Assembly: GCA_947089305.1 (NCBI GenBank)
Contig: CAMUJQ010000016.1
Span: forward strand, 1 to 17,042
Length of the DNA stretch: 17,042 nt
DNA from: an uncultured Clostridia bacterium
GTDB lineage: Bacteria; Bacillota; Clostridia; Christensenellales; UBA1242
Direction: 5' to 3'
The notes below the pieces were generated by a model that was not told the DNA's origin, did not search any database, and was given only the letters and a program-made list of their open reading frames with translations. Positions 15,384-17,042 of this stretch are shown here, piece by piece. Every line of letters begins with the position of its first letter. The stretch's first letter is position 1. A program made the position numbers and the translations under genes.

Positions 15384-16394
15384 TTATAAAATTATACAAC
15401 CATTTAAAGTTTTACGCAAATATTCTGCCCTAAAAACATCTCTTTCTTCTGAATCCAATTCTTTCCCTGAAACTTCAAGCAAAGTTGCTGGCTGCACTAT
15501 TTTTTCAATTGTGCTTAATAATTTTCTATCTTTACATTTTAAAATATCTAAAAATACTCCAAGTTTAAGTTTTGCAAATAAACTATTAAATTCTTTTCCA
15601 GAAATCTTATAACAACAAGACAAAATGCCAAATGAACGCATACATTCATCTGTAACAAGATCAGGATCTCTAAGCATTAATTCGTTTCGAGCATTAAGTT
15701 CAATTTCACAAATTTTTAATACAGTATTTTTTACTTTTTCAATAATTTTTTCTTCGCTTAAACCCAAACTAACCTGATTAGATATTTGAAATAAAAAGCC
15801 ATCAGCTGAACTACCCTCTCCTGTTGCACCTCTTACAGTTAAACCAAATTTATGAACCACATCAACAAGTTCATCAATTTTTCCAAGCATGCTTAATGCT
15901 GGCAAAAACACCATAACACTCGCACGCATTCCCGTACCTAAATTAGTTGGACATGCTGTTAAAAAACCAAGTTCTTCGCTAAAAGCAATATTATTTTCTT
16001 TTAAGATAATATCGTCAATTTCATTAATTTTTTTATATGCTTCATCAAGATTAAAGCCATCTAAAATACATTGTAATCTTAAATGATCCTCTTCATTAAC
16101 CATAACGCTTATTTTTTCATCTGAACTTAAAATAACAGCACTAAAACTTGGCTCTTCAATTAAGTTTTTACTTATTAAATGTTTCTCAAACATAACTTGT
16201 CTAGTTAAACTTGGTAAAGTCTCCATGGTATAAATTTTATAATCACCCATTTTTTTAATACTATCATAAGTATTTTTCATAACAATTGAAAATGCTTGAT
16301 CTTGACTCATTCTGCTTGGAAAAGGAATGTTTTCAAAATTTCTGGCAAGCCGAATTCTAGATGAAACAACAACTGTATCAATATTTTTATCCAT
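15384..16394 (-). CDS. mcsB: McsB, protein-arginine kinase
   Basis: McsB phosphorylates arginines on damaged proteins so that ClpCP degrades them. The 336 residues carry the ATP:guanido phosphotransferase signatures: SSRIRLARN (11-19), NEEDHLRLQ (100-108), CPTNLGTGMRAS (148-159) and VRGATGEGSSADGFLFQIS (187-205). The pArg-sensing motif RDxxRA is kept at 318-323 (RDVFRA), so allosteric activation by phospho-arginine should work. The length is slightly below the usual 350-360. ATG 16392-16394 shares one base with the mcsA stop (TAATG), with AAGGGG upstream. The clpC gene follows after a 93-base gap. No arginine phosphatase (YwlE) is visible here. Confidence 0.95.
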   Translation of the reverse strand: MDKNIDTVVVSSRIRLARNFENIPFPSRMSQDQAFSIVMKNTYDSIKKMGDYKIYTMETLPSLTRQVMFEKHLISKNLIEEPSFSAVILSSDEKISVMVNEEDHLRLQCILDGFNLDEAYKKINEIDDIILKENNIAFSEELGFLTACPTNLGTGMRASVMVFLPALSMLGKIDELVDVVHKFGLTVRGATGEGSSADGFLFQISNQVSLGLSEEKIIEKVKNTVLKICEIELNARNELMLRDPDLVTDECMRSFGILSCCYKISGKEFNSLFAKLKLGVFLDILKCKDRKLLSTIEKIVQPATLLEVSGKELDSEERDVFRAEYLRKTLNGCIIL

Positions 16395-16759
16395 TAGTTA
16401 TTCCCCTTATTATAAGTTTTTCCTGCATGCACAACATTAGTCCCTTGAGTAGTTTCAATTATTGGTGCCAATTCTTCTTTAAACACTTCGTAACAATTAC
16501 TGCAACCAACATTTCCTGTTTTTAAAAATTCACTAAGTTTTGTTTTGCAAACGTTGCATTTTTTCGTTATAGGTTTATAATCTGTTTTCTCATTAGGAAA
16601 AAAACTATCAGCAAAAAATTCACCAATAGAAAAAGTTTTAAAAGGATTAACTGCATTTAACGCGCATTCACTACATAAATGAATCTCACTTGCAATTCCA
16701 TTAATTATTTCAGTTCTATGATATGTTGCATTATTTAATTTACAATTTTGACATTTCAT
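16394..16759 (-). CDS. mcsA: McsA-like zinc protein, activator of McsB, short form
   Basis: McsA binds and activates McsB. The protein has four CXXC pairs that should bind zinc: Cys3/6, Cys29/32, Cys68/71 and Cys86/89, with the typical spacing of two zinc modules and SNCYEVFKEEL after the last. At 121 residues it stops soon after HAGK (111-114) and lacks the C-terminal UVR coiled segment found in longer McsA proteins (about 170-185 residues). It ends with a normal stop and I see no UVR-like sequence in the other frames before mcsB, so this looks like a genuine short form, not a frameshift. ATG 16757-16759 overlaps the upstream membrane-protein gene by 20 bases. There is no ctsR directly upstream, unlike the usual ctsR-mcsA-mcsB-clpC order. 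Confidence 0.9.
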   Translation of the reverse strand: MKCQNCKLNNATYHRTEIINGIASEIHLCSECALNAVNPFKTFSIGEFFADSFFPNEKTDYKPITKKCNVCKTKLSEFLKTGNVGCSNCYEVFKEELAPIIETTQGTNVVHAGKTYNKGNN

Positions 16760-17042
16760 TATTTGCTATTTCCTTTTTAAAGTATATTTTATTAATTATA
16801 AATTTAGCGCAAAGTGCAGTAATAATTCCAGCAATAATTGAAACTATTAATAAATAAGGCAATAGTGTTAACACATAAATATTTCCTACAATCAAACTTG
16901 CAATAAAAACTTGTGTTAAATTATGTAATATTGCAGACACAATACTAATAACAACAATACTTAAAAATTTTCTACAAGTTTTATATAATAAAAGCATTAC
17001 AATAAAACTTACAATAGCCCCAGATAAACTATAAACCAAACT
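16740..17042 (-). CDS. Gx-transporter/heptaprenyl diphosphate synthase component I-like membrane protein (5' end outside window)
   Basis: The frame is open to the window edge, so the N-terminus is missing; TTG at 17037-17039 is an internal Leu, not a start. The visible 100 residues hold three hydrophobic helices: LSGAIVSFIVMLLLYK, ISIVSAILHNLTQVFIASLIV and YLLIVSIIAGIITALCAKFII. This SGAIxSxxVM, SAxxHNxxQ pattern resembles the Gx transporter family (also called heptaprenyl diphosphate synthase component I), small membrane proteins related in fold to substrate-binding subunits of ECF-type transporters. The transported compound is not known. Overlap of its end with mcsA means translation of mcsA may depend on it. 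Confidence 0.75.
   Translation of the reverse strand, partial: SLVYSLSGAIVSFIVMLLLYKTCRKFLSIVVISIVSAILHNLTQVFIASLIVGNIYVLTLLPYLLIVSIIAGIITALCAKFIINKIYFKKEIANNEMSKL

Noticed and set aside
16740..17039. TTG 17037-17039 as the start of the Gx-transporter-like gene
   Set aside because: The frame continues open to the window edge and family proteins are longer, so the gene is cut by the window.
1..17042. CRISPR arrays, tRNA or rRNA genes, insertion sequences, prophage genes
   Set aside because: No spaced direct repeats, cloverleaf sequences, transposase or phage motifs were seen on either strand, and genes cover almost the whole window.

Overview
This window comes from a very AT-rich bacterium (GC looks near or below 30 % by eye) with Firmicutes gene content. 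It carries a mcsA-mcsB-clpC protein quality-control block, a long-form hibernation factor, Obg with an OCT domain, a TsaB-RimI fusion, a DUF3343 protein and a cysteine desulfurase of the selenium-associated type. TGA ends at least one gene (11272-11274) and Trp is encoded by TGG, so the ordinary bacterial code applies and this is not a Mycoplasma-type genome. An uncultured gut-type clostridial lineage is my best guess, on gene content alone. Genes are tightly packed. No gap exceeds about 100 bases, many neighbours overlap, and I see no rRNA, tRNA, IS element or CRISPR array.

Layout, read along the mostly minus-strand transcription from right to left. 17042-15384: the end of a Gx-transporter-like membrane protein overlaps mcsA, which overlaps mcsB (protein-arginine kinase). 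15290-11256: clpC, hpf, a degenerate ABC ATPase and a small PucR-type HTH protein, closed by a terminator that lies inside the facing gene. 11274-9342: an Asn-rich protein (plus strand) diverges from a 90-residue protein and an overlapping cytosolic subtilase. 9349-7870: a cysteine desulfurase (plus) diverges from a DUF3343 protein (minus). 7778-5853: nth and obg, from their own promoter. 5869-5111: an unrecognised membrane protein on the plus strand. 5037-1: rsfS, a PAP2 phosphatase, tsaE, tsaB-rimI, an alpha/beta hydrolase and a membrane-anchored MurF-like ligase (cut by the window), from a promoter that appears to give a leaderless rsfS message.

Functional themes: ribosome state (rsfS, obg, hpf, rimI), tRNA t6A modification (tsaB, tsaE), protein quality control (mcsA, mcsB, clpC, subtilase), envelope building (MurF-like ligase, PAP2, Gx-like protein), DNA repair (nth) and sulfur or selenium transfer (DUF3343 plus desulfurase). 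The most unusual points are a probable AUA start codon in an AUAG stop/start overlap, an ABC ATPase that keeps Walker A but has lost or changed its other catalytic motifs and is coupled to a stand-alone HTH, a MurF-like ligase whose substrate-binding domain is replaced by membrane helices, a shortened McsA without a neighbouring ctsR, and an uncharacterised subtilase locus.
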